Assembly: GCA_036250195.1 (NCBI GenBank)
Contig: JAVHZZ010000004.1
Span: 252,866,728-252,930,727 of the forward strand
Source: Mixophyes australis
Taxonomy: Eukaryota; Chordata; Amphibia; Anura; Limnodynastidae
DNA length: 64,000 bases
Direction: 5' to 3'
A program made the translations under genes and the position numbers. This document shows, piece by piece, positions 33,001-42,592 of this stretch (its first letter is position 1; every line of letters begins with the position of its first letter). The notes beneath the pieces are model-generated. The model did not search any database and had not been told where the DNA came from. It saw only the letters and a program-made list of their open reading frames with translations.

Positions 33001-33238
33001 ATGGCAATGCTGAGATTCACAAGCTTCTCGAGGAGAGAGCTGAAGGTGCTGACAGAGCGCATGGATAGCATGCCCTCTGGTCAGTACATAAGCAATGAGG
33101 CCAAGATGCGTGCGTACCAGAGGGTGCGCCACTACATTTGGCTGTGCTTTAACCGCCGGCGCACAATAGGGCTTTGGAGCAACCTACGCTGGTGTCAGCC
33201 CCAGCTTTTGGCAGAACTCAGGGAGGAGGTAGTAAGAT
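33001..33238 (+). CDS. MYB/SANT-domain gene, exon 1
   Basis: The ATG at 33001 opens MAMLRFTSFSRRELKVLTER, then DSMPSGQYISNEAKMRAYQR, VRHYIWLCFNRRRTIG and LWSNLRWCQPQLLAELREEV. The three-helix SANT layout with tryptophans at IWLCF and LWSNLRW fits the MYB-like proteins of PIF/Harbinger elements and their domesticated relatives. The exon is fully open and ends in phase 1 at a GTGAGT donor (33239-33244). A hAT element starts eight bases beyond that donor, so it entered the intron without harming the exon. Exons 2 and 3 are proposed at 45306 and 45858. Whether it is a transposon gene or a host gene is unknown. Confidence 0.6.
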
Positions 33239-33500
33239 GTGAGTTCTATATTCAGTGTCGGACTGGGGCATGAAGGGCCCACCGGGGAATGCAATACTAG
33301 GGGCCCACCAAATGGGGTGTGGTCAGCCATCATAGAGGTGGGACCAGACACTAGAGGGGGAGGGGTCAGTCCACAAAGGACAGCTAGCACCATAGTGTAG
33401 TATGTAAAGAAAGCAGTGTGTGTATATAGAGTACACAGTCTTGACCTGCCCCTTAGATTGGGCAGAACAGTCACCAAAAATCAGGTTTGTCCCACTAGAC

Positions 33501-33647
33501 CAGGATTGGCTAACCTGTGGCACTCCAGGTGTTGTAAAACTACAAGCCCCAGCATGCTATGCCAATATATAGCAGCTTATTGCTGGAAGGGTATGCTGGG
33601 GCTTATACTTTCACAACACCTGGAGTGTCACAGGTTAGCCAAGCCTG
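33501..33647. mobile_element. Fold-back hAT-type MITE with perfect 8-bp duplication
   Basis: CAGGATTGGCTAACCTGTGG at the left and the inverted partner CACAGGTTAGCCAAGCCTG at the right continue inward (CTCCAGGTGTTGT / ACAACACCTGGAG, then GCCCCAGCATGC / GTATGCTGGGGC), so nearly the whole 147 bases folds into one hairpin. Identical CACTAGAC octamers flank it (33493-33500 and 33648-33655). It sits inside the left arm of the larger hAT element. Confidence 0.9.
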
Positions 33648-34224
33648 CACTAGACTCAGATCATTTGACAGACTGTCCTACCTGTTGTTGTCACTTTTAA
33701 CACCTGTGGCTGCTGATTTCTTTAGTTGCGGCTTGTCTGGATCCTGGAATGTTGAGGGCCGGCCCTATTTGGAAAAAATAATGGGTACATTTAGAAGCGT
33801 CAACCATCCCTGCCATTTAATAAACAGCACCCACATTTAATAATTAGGCCTCTCTCCAGCCTCAATATTAAAGTAATAGTGCTCACATTTGATGAATAGA
33901 TCTATTTCCCTCCAACCAACACATTAAATTATTAGTATTCACATTTAATAAATAAACCTATTACCCTCCCTCCAAACAGTCCCAGCAATAAATTATTAGC
34001 ATTTACGTTTAATACATCCATTTCCCACGACCATTCCTATCATTAAATAATTAATATTCACATTTGATAGCCCCCACACTCAGCCCCACATTCAATTATA
34101 GACCCAAGCCAACTCAGCATTAAAGGTCCCATCACCCCCTCCCTATAGTGTTCTCTGTGTAGCCCCCCTTACTATAGTTTAGCATAGGCAGCCCCCCTAT
34201 AGTTTAGTATAGATAGGCAGCCCC

Positions 34225-34475
34225 CCTATGCCACATAGTAGTGCCCCTAAAACAATGTTATGCCACACAGTAGTGCCCCCAAAACAATGTTATGCCACAT
34301 AGTGCCCCCAATGTTATGCCACCCAGTAGTGTCGCCAAATGTTATGCCACATAGTGCTCCCAATGTTATGCCACAGTGCCTCAAATGTTTTGCCACATAG
34401 TGCCCCCAATGTTATGCCACATAGTGCCCCCAATGTTATGCCACATAGTGCCCCAAATGTTCTGCCATGCAAGTG
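34225..34475 (+). repeat. Short tandem array with ATGTTATGCCACATAGTGCC units
   Basis: About nine degenerate units of 25-35 bases. It belongs to the left arm of the hAT element and ends next to a (CA)n(TA)n tract. Confidence 0.85.
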
Positions 34476-34484
34476 ACCACCACA

Positions 34485-34506
34485 ATTCTCACACACACAC
34501 ACACAC

Positions 34507-34557
<51 letters not shown>
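34485..34557. repeat. (CA)n(TA)n microsatellite at the Ngaro 3' boundary
   Basis: A CA run followed by about 46 bases of TA repeat. A shorter (AT)n run also abuts the other end of the Ngaro element (44321-44339), so the element either entered a TA-rich site or gained these runs at its ends. Confidence 0.9.
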
Positions 34558-34558
<1 letters not shown>

Positions 34559-34982
34559 AAATAGTTCACTGTGTATGCCCTTCATCACCTTCACCATACC
34601 TTGAATAAGATAACCAACTTATATAAAATAAAGACCCGGAGACCTGAATAAAGTGGAAAACTGACGTAATTTATTGGCCTAATTAAACCTGGTGGCGGAG
34701 AAAGAGCACTGCTGATCAGCTCCAACGATACCCAACCAAGCGTGGACATGGCAATATAGCCTTAAGTCTACCCACTTCTCTCATAACCCCACTGCTTGGC
34801 CGGCCCTAACCTGGCATCAGAGTAAACTGCACTCACCTCACTACTCACTCCCTCTCCCTCACTGAGCCGGACGAGGCCCCTCCCCACGGAAGGGACAAGA
34901 GTTACCGATTGCCTTGTAAGGGGACAGATACCTGCGACCAATCACGATAGAGCTGTATATATCAGCCGCTGATCACAGTGCC
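34558..34982 (-). repeat. Ngaro A, B2 terminal repeat
   Basis: This matches B1 (about 35252-35690) with few differences over some 425 bases, beginning TAAATAGTTCACTGTG and ending where B1 reaches the SGNH coding end. Between B2 and A2 (34983-35141) lies sequence not present beside B1. Confidence 0.85.
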
Positions 34983-35141
34983 TTCCTCACCCACTAAACT
35001 ACCTAATAAGCCGTAACAACCAAGTTAAACAAACTACCATTCCTTAACATTACAAAATGGCGTGGGTGGGCGGGGATTTTGCCAGCCGAGTGACTCAGAT
35101 AGAAAATGCAGCATACTATACAAAGACACAAGACCCTCCCC

Positions 35142-35253
35142 CCAACATCACTGGTCGGGTCTACAGCCCTGTTATCCCCTTCAGGTAAGTGCAAGCTCGA
35201 ATGCAACACTGTCACTATTTAATTGCGTTCGTCCATAGGGGACTCTCTTGTAA
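35142..35253 (-). repeat. Ngaro A, A2 repeat
   Basis: 112 bases nearly identical to A1 at 44209-44320, differing at about four positions. It lies between B1 and B2 as required by the Ngaro layout. Confidence 0.85.
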
Positions 35254-35690
35254 TAAATAGTTCACTGTGTATGCCCTTCATCACCTTCACCATACCTTGA
35301 ATAAGATAACCAACTTATATAAAATAAAGACACAGAGACTTGAATAAAGTGGCAAACTGACGTAATTTATTTGCCTAATTAAACCTGGTGGTCGGAGAAA
35401 GAGCACTGCTGATCAGCTCCAGCGATACCCAACCAAGCGTGGACATGGCAATATAGCCTTAAGTCCACCCACTTCTCTCATAATTCCACTGCTTGGCAAG
35501 CCCTAACCTGGCGTCAGAGTAAACTGCACTCACCGCACTTCTCACTTCCCCTCCCTCACTGAGCCGGGCAAGGCCCCTCCCCACGGAAGGGACAAGAGTT
35601 ACCGATTGCCTTGTAAGGGGAAAGATACCTGCGACCAATCACGTTAGAGCCGTATATATCAGCCGCTGATCACAGTGCCTTCCTCCCACA
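35254..35690 (-). repeat. Ngaro A, B1 repeat
   Basis: Internal copy of the B repeat directly 3' of the SGNH gene when read on the minus strand. Confidence 0.85.
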
Positions 35691-35698
35691 CTGCAGCC

Positions 35699-36289
35699 CT
35701 AAGGGCAAAGCAGCCCGCCACCAACCAAACCGAGCACTCTCCTCAACTCCAAACAAATGCTCTCCATAAAAATAAGCAACCCCTCGTCCGAGAGGTGCAC
35801 ACCGTCTCTCCTATAGAGACTCACCCTATCTGCTGTTATATCCAGGTGATCCACCACAAATCCACCGAGGGACCTAATAACCTTCCGGAGTGCACTATTA
35901 AGCTTCCGCGCCATTATAAGGATCTTTTTTAACGGGATTGCAGATCTCCAAGACATCCTTGGGATCATAGCGGACCAGCTGAGTATTATTGTTGGCCATG
36001 TTGACTTAATATACTGCAAATCCTCTCTCATTTGAATAATTAGGTCTAGGGATTTACCTTTACCTAAATCGTTCCCTCCAAGGTGTATGACTAGGACAGC
36101 GGGGGCTCCCCACCGCTCTATCAGCTTCCTTAACCAAGGCAATAGATTGCTCCAAACCAAATCCTGTTTACCTAACCAATAAACCCGTCTATTCCCCATA
36201 CTGGTAAACCTCGTCTGAACCCCCGTCTGGTTAGCTGCCAAGAATATGTAAGAGTGCCCAATGATCCAAATATTTCTCGCAGTTACCAC
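35699..36289 (-). CDS. SGNH/GDSL hydrolase of Ngaro A
   Basis: 196 codons, fully open. Block I is IWIIGHSYIFLA, where GHS holds the nucleophile Ser. Block III is VLVIHLGGNDLGKG with the GxND oxyanion Asn. Block V is RRDGVHLSDEG with the DxxH Asp-His pair. All catalytic positions are therefore present. SGNH-fold esterase domains are known as an extra ORF in vertebrate Ngaro elements; substrate and role in transposition are unknown. It is close to the usual length for such a domain. The insertion of the LTR element begins 23 bases beyond its start codon (36312), separating it from the recombinase. Confidence 0.8.
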   Translation of the reverse strand: MVTARNIWIIGHSYIFLAANQTGVQTRFTSMGNRRVYWLGKQDLVWSNLLPWLRKLIERWGAPAVLVIHLGGNDLGKGKSLDLIIQMREDLQYIKSTWPTIILSWSAMIPRMSWRSAIPLKKILIMARKLNSALRKVIRSLGGFVVDHLDITADRVSLYRRDGVHLSDEGLLIFMESICLELRRVLGLVGGGLLCP

Positions 36290-36311
36290 AGCATCTAAAA
36301 AGAGATAAGTG

Positions 36312-36817
36312 TGTTAGGGTTCTGTTCACAACCACTTCCTTAATTACAGCCATGGAGCCAGACACATGATATAAACGTTTTAAACTGTTTATTGCAGAAA
36401 AGTATAGTCCAGGTAAGGCAAAAATAAACAGTAACAGTTCAGGCTGAATGGAACAATGGATTTCCAGATCTTGGCAAACAAGCAGTAAATAATAAAGAAA
36501 TGCAGCAGAGACTTAACTGAAACCAGTTTGCTGCAGTAGTCAGAAACATGCAGGTAAATCAGGAACAGAGAAACACATGAGCAGGCTTGGAACATCAATG
36601 ACCAGCAAAGGCTTCTGGAACAAGCAGGCATAAATAGACCACCGACAGGTGTGGCTGATTAACTAGCAGTGGTAGTTAACCCCTGATAGTAGGAGAAGGC
36701 CGAACAGCAGCACCTCTGGAGGATCACAGGTACTGCAGGGTAATATACACACAGGAAAACAAGGCAAATCATAACACAGGGTAAAATGCACACAAAGATA
36801 TAAGGCAGATCATAACA
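36312..36817 (-). repeat. 3' LTR of the nested gag-only element
   Basis: Copy of the 39859-40365 LTR, directly preceded on the minus strand by the polypurine tract. Confidence 0.9.
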
Positions 36818-37740
36818 TTATCCCCCCCTTACAGGAGGGGATTCCAGACGCTCCATAAAAAGTCTCTTTCAGGCTTTTCTCTTCTTCTGCTTACTCCTCT
36901 TGCGGGATTTTCTAGGAGACATAATTGAGTACTTCTCCAATGGAGTGCAGACAAACCCCAATTCTTCAAAAGCACAAAAAGAATTGTCAAGGTTATCCAC
37001 CAAGTCTCTAGAAGTCTCAATTTCAGACTCAGAGTCTGAGTCCCATTCTAGAGTCGGAACAGGACCTTTTATTTTTTTGACAAACTGGTGCTATGCCCAT
37101 AAAGCCGGCGACCAAGGTTTGTTGTGATTGGTATAGTTAAAAAGGGGTTTTCCTTGTTTGTTCTTTTTAGTTTTTGAAGATATAGGTTGACCAACAGAAG
37201 CAACGGACATCGATGATTTGTGAATAAGCATAGGAGCTGAGACACAGGCCGGAATGGAAACAGAAGGACTATGACCAGGAAAATCAACTGTTGATGGAGA
37301 GTACTTCTTGCACACAGCGTTAATAAAGTCCATGGTATTATGGATAATGGGGTTATCGGAATTTAGAAGGGAGAAGGCCCAGGTCTGTGGCTCCCCTCTA
37401 AAACTCATAATTATAGAACCCACTTGGTTAAATTGGTTGGCAAAGTAATCTGGAGAGTCTTGAAACTGTTTCATGGACAGCTGAAGAACCGACAAAAACT
37501 GTTTGATGTCCCCATCAAAGAAGACTGGAGGAGGATCTGATGGCATCTGGGCATTCTGGCTCACTAGGAAACTCTGGGGAGTCGTCAACTTGAGCAGCAG
37601 TCTCTGGAGAATGCCGCAATGGGACGGCAGAGCAGGAGTCCCCGACTGGGGCGGCAGAGCAGGAGTCCCCGACTGGGACGGTAAGCTGGGCACATCTGAC
37701 GGATAGCCCAGACTGAGCACACTACTCGGACTGTACAGCA

Positions 37741-37935
37741 CTGTGAGGAGCCGCAGAGCAGACAGCACTGTGAGGATCCGCAGAGCAGACAGCACTGTGA
37801 GGAGCCACAGAGCAGACAGCATTGTGAGGAGCCGCAGAGCAGACAGCACTGTGAGGAGCCGCAGAGCAGACAGCACTGTGAGGAGCCGCAGAGCAGACAG
37901 CACTCTGAGGAGCCGCAGAGCAGACAGCACCAAGT
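37741..37935 (-). repeat. 27-bp coding minisatellite (AVCSAAPHS-type units)
   Basis: Seven copies of a 27-base unit (plus strand ACTGTGAGGAGCCGCAGAGC...). The period is a multiple of three, so changes in copy number keep the frame. Confidence 0.95.
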
Positions 37936-37939
37936 GGTA

Positions 37940-38230
37940 ACTCGGGCTGAACCGCATAGAGTGGCAACTCGGGCTGAACCGCATGAACTGGCAACTCGGG
38001 CTGAACCGCATGAACTGGCAACTCGGGCTGAACCGCATGGACTGGCAACTTGGGCTCAACCGCATGGGCTGGCAACTCGGGCTGAACCGCATGGGCTGGC
38101 AACTCGGGCTGAACCGCATGGGCTGGCAACTCGGGCTGAACCGCATGGACTGGCAACTCGGGCTGAACCGCATGGACTGGCAACTCGGGCTGAACCGCAT
38201 GGACTGGCAACTCGGGCTGAACCGCATGGG
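37940..38230 (-). repeat. 27-bp coding minisatellite (HAVQPELPV-type units)
   Basis: About ten copies of a different 27-base unit (plus strand AACTCGGGCTGAACCGCATG...), encoding nine residues with Pro, Glu, Leu and Val. Confidence 0.95.
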
Positions 38231-38590
38231 ACAGGGCCCTCTCTGGAGCAGACTGGAGGGACAGGGCCCTCTCTGGAGCAGACTGGAGGGACAGGGCCTT
38301 CTCTGGAGCAGACTGGAGGGACAGGGCCCTCTCTGGAGCAGACTAGAGGGACAGGGCCCTCTCTGGAGCAGACTGGAGGGACAGGGCCCTCTCTGGAGCA
38401 GACTGGAGGGACAGGGCCCCCTCTGGAGCAGACTGTAAGGGAAGCGCCCCCTCTGGAGCAGACTGTAAGGGCAGCGCCCCCTTTGGAGCAGACTGTAAGG
38501 GCAGCGCCCCCTCTGGAGCAGACTGTAAGGGCAGCGCCCCCTCTGGAGCAGACTGTAAGGGCAGCGCCCCTTCTGGAGCAGACTGTAGCT
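38228..38590 (-). repeat. 30-bp coding minisatellite (QSAPEGALPL-type units)
   Basis: About twelve copies of a 30-base unit in two sub-families (GGACAGGGCCCTCTCTGGAG and GGGCAGCGCCCCCTCTGGAG types), encoding ten residues. Confidence 0.95.
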
Positions 38591-38599
38591 CAGGAACAA

Positions 38600-39250
38600 T
38601 GACAGCAGCTTGTGACTCGGCACTGGAGGCAGCGGCTGAAGACTCGGCACTGGAGGCAGTGGCTGAAAACTCTGAACCGGGCAGCGGCTGAAGACTCTGA
38701 ACCGGGCAGCACAGTGGCAGGAGACTCAGGACCGGGCAGCACAGTGGAAGGAGACTCAGGACCGGGCAGCACAGTGGCAGGAGACTCGGGTGCAACGGCT
38801 GCAGCAGGAAACTCGGGACCACACACAGTGGCAGCAGGCTCAGGACCGGACACAGTGGCAGCAGGCTCAGGACCAGACACAGTGGCAGCAGGCTCAAAGC
38901 TGGAGGCAGATGATGGGACCTCAGAGCTGGAGGCAGATGATGGGACCTCAGAGCTGGAGGCAGATGATGGGACCTCAGAGCTGGAGGCAGATGATGGGAC
39001 CTCAGAGTTGGAGGCAGATGATGGCACCTCGGGACAGGAGACAGAGGCTGGCACCTCGGGACAGGAGACAGAGGCTGGCACCTCGGGACAGGAGACAGAG
39101 GCTGGCACCTTGGGACAGGAGACAGAGGCTGGCACCTTGGGACAGGAGACAGAGGCTGGCACACTAGAAAAGGAGACAGAGGCTGGTGCCTCAGGACAGG
39201 CGGCTGGAGCTGGCGCCTCAGGACAGGCGGCTGGTGCGGGCGCCTCAGGA
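38600..39250 (-). repeat. Further coding minisatellites (24- to 39-bp periods)
   Basis: At least four consecutive sub-arrays: around 38600-38690 and 38690-38800 (longer, 24-39 bases), 38810-38895, 38895-39030 (27 bases, GAGGCAGATGATGGGACCTC) and 39030-39170 (27 bases, GGGACAGGAGACAGAGGCTG), then two or three related units to 39250. They encode Ser, Glu, Val, Pro-rich repeats such as SEVPSSASS and CPEVPASVS. Confidence 0.9.
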
Positions 39251-39858
39251 CTGGTAACTGGGGTTGGCAGATTGGGTCTCATCCCAGGGAGCAGAATAGG
39301 TGAAGTGTAAACAAATCCAGAATGCGGAGAAGTAACAACAGAAGATGGTTTGGTAGGCTGTCGTGGTCTGCGGAGAGGACAGGCTTGTAAGAAGTGTATA
39401 TTACTTGCACAGTAGAGACACAGTTTGTTGGTTATTCTGCGCCGTCGCTCCGCTTCGGTCAGGTGGGGGCGTGGACCACCTGTGAACCGGGTATTTGTTA
39501 CACTGTAGTTGTTAGTTAAATGCAAATTTGTCATAGTACTATTAAGAGGTGCTGGCAGCACAGTTTCAGCAGCAGACAGAGTTGGCTGAAGCAAATCAAC
39601 AGTATTGGATTTCAGAGAAACAGATTCTGATAGTCTCCTGAGTGGGTCCAAAAGTATAGCAGAAAATTGGGCCAGCTGAGAGCGTAACAGAATTATGTCA
39701 GTTTGTAGACACTGAAGCAGAGGCTGTTCAGCCATTTGTAGAGCAGACATGTTTGCAGGGAGAAAACAAATGAAATCAATTGCAATGAGAGTTCCAGGTG
39801 AAATCTGAAGCAGGGTTTTTCCACATGACTCCAAGGCTTTCTTTTTGGCTGGTCATTC

Positions 39859-40365
39859 TGATAGGGTTCTGTTCACAACCACTTCCTTAATTACAGCCAT
39901 GGAGCCAGACACGTGATATAAACGTTTTAAACTGTTTATTGCAGAAAAGTATAGTCCAGGTAAGGCAAAAATAAACAGTAACAGTTCAGGCTGAATGGAA
40001 CAATGGATTTCCAGATCTTGGCAAACAAGCAGTAAATAATAAAGAAATCCAGCAGATGACTCAACTGAAACCAGTTTGCAGCAGTAGTCAGAAACATGCA
40101 GGTAAATCAGGAACAGAGAAACACATGAGCAGGCTAGGAACATCAATGACCAGCAAAGGCTTCTGGAACAAGCAGGCATAAATAGGCCACCGACAGGTGT
40201 GGCTAATTAACTAGCAGTGGTAGTTAACCCCTGATAGTAGGAGAAGGCCGAACAGCAGCACCTCTGGAGGATCACAGGTACTGCAGTGTAATATACACAC
40301 AGGAAAACAAGGCAAATCATAACACAGGGTAAAATGCACACAAAGATATAAGGCAGATCATAACA
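39859..40365 (-). repeat. 5' LTR of the nested gag-only element
   Basis: Partner of 36312-36817. Its inner end reads TATCA in place of TAACA on the minus strand. Confidence 0.9.
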
Positions 40366-40559
40366 AAGTGTTAAGTACTGCAATATGTACCTGACCATCA
40401 CACACAGCACCAAGGTGCACATAGGGATTGACAAAGGCAGCCCATCAGACGACCATGGAGCATAGCTGGCAAAAGGAAACGGAAAACGGGGAGAAATGGA
40501 TTTGGGTAAGGGTAATTTACTCACACGAAGGTAAAACCCTATCAAACCCCAGAAGCACA

Positions 40560-40981
40560 CCACTAATTAGGCCTCCAGAGAAAAAAAACGGGAGAAATCC
40601 CTTTGATCAGCCTCGCTTTTGCCAAACCTTTAAGCGCTTTAGATATCAAGAAACCCTTAGTGACATCTACCGCGCCATTGACATAAACGAAATCTCCGCC
40701 AGGGCAGATGACATTCTAGCCTTAGAAGAGCCCTCATTATACCTTAACCACATGAATTCCATGACCGCATCCCGCTGGCCTGCCTCTGACTGGTCCTTGG
40801 TGCTGCTGAACTGGACCCACTGCAGCCACGCTGCTCGATACACCCGCAACGTAGATTGTGCTAGGCCGCGTTCCGCCAGACCTCTTATGCCGGCGTGATG
40901 ATCTGCCAAACACAAGAGGGACAGGGAATGCCTATACAATTGGCTCACGAAATCTCTTCCACTGAAAATGAGACAAAGCAT
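40560..40981 (-). pseudogene. Tyrosine recombinase of Ngaro A, N-terminal part
   Basis: The minus frame reads LCLADHHAGIRGLAERGLAQ, STLRVYRAAWLQWVQF, MEFMWLRYNEGSSKARMSSA and LAEISFMS, then KGFLISKALKGLAKARLIKG after a shift. It aligns with the SAM-like core-binding domain of the better preserved recombinase in Ngaro B. The catalytic domain (the RKHRHY residues) is missing: after about 40560 the sequence diverges, and the LTR element begins at 40365. This truncation alone would disable integration. Confidence 0.7.
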
Positions 40982-40984
40982 CTG

Positions 40985-41117
40985 CTATTTTGTTTTTTAT
41001 CCCGGGGACATGTCGTACATTAAATGTTATTTCGTGCTCCAGACAGCGAAGTATCAGGTGTCGCAGCAGAGCTATGGCCTGTGGGGAGGACGCACTCTGT
41101 TTATTTATGGACTGAAC
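40985..41117 (-). pseudogene. RNase H end of Ngaro A
   Basis: This aligns with 50963-51100 of Ngaro B (the part with INSQSSS and HVPGIEN). It keeps the CLEHEITFNVRHVPGIKN-type segment but is cut off by the AT-rich block starting near 41118. Confidence 0.6.
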
Positions 41118-41640
41118 AAAACAAAAGAAATGCGCAAAATTACCGTTAATACATTTTATTTTCTTCTATCTAATGCACATGAATGAATATAAAAAGTGAT
41201 AAACAATCAATATCACTTGAATCTGGATCAAACAATAGATACATAAAAAAAATATAATAAACCATAAAAATAAATAAAATGCAGTAAAAACCGTATATGT
41301 TCAATAAATGGCACAGTAATCCATGGGTATAAAATACATAGGTATATCTCTATACAAACTTCTAATATTAGACTTTGAATCCAATAGGGTATTGCATATA
41401 TCCTATTAAAGATAGTATAAGATCTAAAATAGATCTCTCACTCCAGTGAAAAAATAGAAAAACAGGGGGATTTTTGTTTCCGTGTATATCCAAGCAATAC
41501 AACACTATTTAATAATGGTTGTGGGATGTATAAGATGAAAAAAAATTCTTAGCATGCATTCGTGATATTAGACTATGTTCCCATTAGGATATCGAAAAGA
41601 GATTAGTTCCTTTTTGCCATTAGTACGGCCAGGACTACCC
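41118..41640. mobile_element. AT-rich insertion replacing part of RNase H in Ngaro A
   Basis: Comparison with Ngaro B shows about 370 bases of coding sequence missing here and some 520 bases of unrelated AT-rich DNA in their place. It has no ORF or terminal repeats I could find. In style it resembles the non-coding insert at 31555-32509 and the stretch at 60.9-61.1 kb. Confidence 0.5.
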
Positions 41641-42592
41641 CTAGGTTAACACGCCAGAAAACCACATACTTGACCCTACCCATTGGAATCACCCTGCACG
41701 CAAAGTTAAAAAGCCCCAGGAGCGACTGAACTTTCTTTAATGAGATATAAGGGGAAAACAGCGTGACCCCAATTGCCTCCTATAATTTTTCCAACTTATC
41801 CTCCGGGAGCCTACAACAACCTGCTACCGAGTCAATTTCAATGCCTAGAAACGATAAACACTGTGTGGGGCATCCTGTTTTATCGTGGGCAATGGGGACC
41901 CCCATCACCGTAAATAGGGCCTGTGCTGATTGTAACACATCTACGCAAACGCAGGACTTATCTGGATCTATGATCAAAAAATCATCAAAGTAGTGAGCTA
42001 TCCCCCTGTGCCCGGTTCTAGCCTGAATGCACCAGTGGAGAAAGCTGCTGAACTTCTCAAACAAGGCACATGATATCGAGCAGCCCATGGGTAGGCAACG
42101 GTCCACATAGAAAGCGTAGAGGTGTCTAAAGCCCATAAACTGGAACGATTCAGGATGGAGCGGCAACAGGCGAAAAGCGGAGTCTATGTCAATTTTGGCC
42201 ATCAGGGCCCCTTCTCCACACTTCTGCACTAGGGAAAGAGCATCCTCAAATGACTGGTATTGAACAGTACTAACCGCCGGGTGTATGGCGTCGTTTACCG
42301 AATCGCCTAACGGGTAAGAAAGGTGCTGAATAAGTCTAAACTTACCCTCTGCCTTCTTGGGCACTACACCTACCGGGGACACTACCAAATTGGGGATGGG
42401 TATGTTTGTAAAAGGCCCTACCATCCGCCCTAGCCGAACTTCTTTAGCAATTTTTTCATCTAATATCTCTGGGAATGTAAGGGCCGATTTAAGATTATGG
42501 GGCCATGGCAATTCTAATTTTTTTAAAACAGGGATTCTGAAACCAAAATAAAAAACCTTCCCAAATCGTGGCTGCATCATCGTTGTCACCAT
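41641..42592 (-). pseudogene. Reverse transcriptase of Ngaro A
   Basis: The minus frame reads KSALTFPEILDEKIAKEVRL, GRMVGPFTNIPIPNLVVSPV, GVVPKKAEGKFRLIQHLSYP, ALMAKIDIDSAFRLLPLHPE (motif A, catalytic Asp), FYVDRCLPMGCSISCALFEK (motif B), IAHYFDDFLIIDP (YxDD-type catalytic box) and CLSFLGIEIDSVAGCCRLPE. All catalytic residues are present across 270 open codons. A frameshift near 42555 separates it from Gag, which in Ngaro B is fused in one frame, and the insertion at 41640 removes the following RNase H. DIRS-group RTs copy the element RNA into DNA for recombinase-based integration. Confidence 0.85.

Larger units (their letters stand above)
36869..39834 (-). pseudogene. Giant repeat-filled gag-like ORF
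   Basis: Reading the minus strand: a helical N-terminus (MSALQMAEQPLLQCLQTDI, AQFSAILLDPLRRLSES), then a CCHC knuckle (CLYCASNIHFLQAC), then some 550 codons of tandem 9- and 10-residue repeats, then a capsid-like domain (VFFDGDIKQFLSVLQLSMKQ, ANQFNQVGSIIMSFRGEPQT, WAFSLLN), and an acidic stretch and basic tail MSPRKSRKRSKQKKRKA. The capsid part matches sushi-type Ty3/gypsy Gag. Knuckle before capsid is the reverse of the usual order. There are frameshifts near 38690 and 37720, a CAG-to-TAG stop at about 38344 in the repeats, and one TAG at 37091; otherwise it is open end to end. Confidence 0.8.
36312..40365 (-). mobile_element. Gag-only LTR retrotransposon nested in Ngaro A
   Basis: LTRs of 506-507 bases lie at 36312-36817 and 39859-40365, bounded by TGTTA...TAACA (one change at the 5' LTR inner end) and flanked by perfect AAGTG duplications (36307-36311 and 40366-40370). 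Between them is one gag-like ORF and nothing resembling protease, RT or integrase, so the element must have moved with enzymes from another copy. A polypurine tract AAGGGGGGGATAA (minus strand, about 36830-36818) abuts the 3' LTR. By eye the LTRs differ at about a dozen positions. I could not recognise the primer-binding site. Confidence 0.9.

Noticed and set aside
34376..34564. 62-codon plus-strand ORF
   Set aside because: It is a product of the short tandem array and (CA)n(TA)n run.
37741..39250. Possible CRISPR-like array
   Set aside because: Units are head-to-tail without unique spacers, code for repeats in a gag-like ORF, and the genome is eukaryotic.
37934..39310. Long plus-strand ORFs (222, 232, 151 and 125 codons) across the minisatellites
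   Set aside because: They are antisense readings of arrays with periods that are multiples of three, which keep all frames open. The minus strand has the knuckle, capsid, polypurine tract and LTR order.
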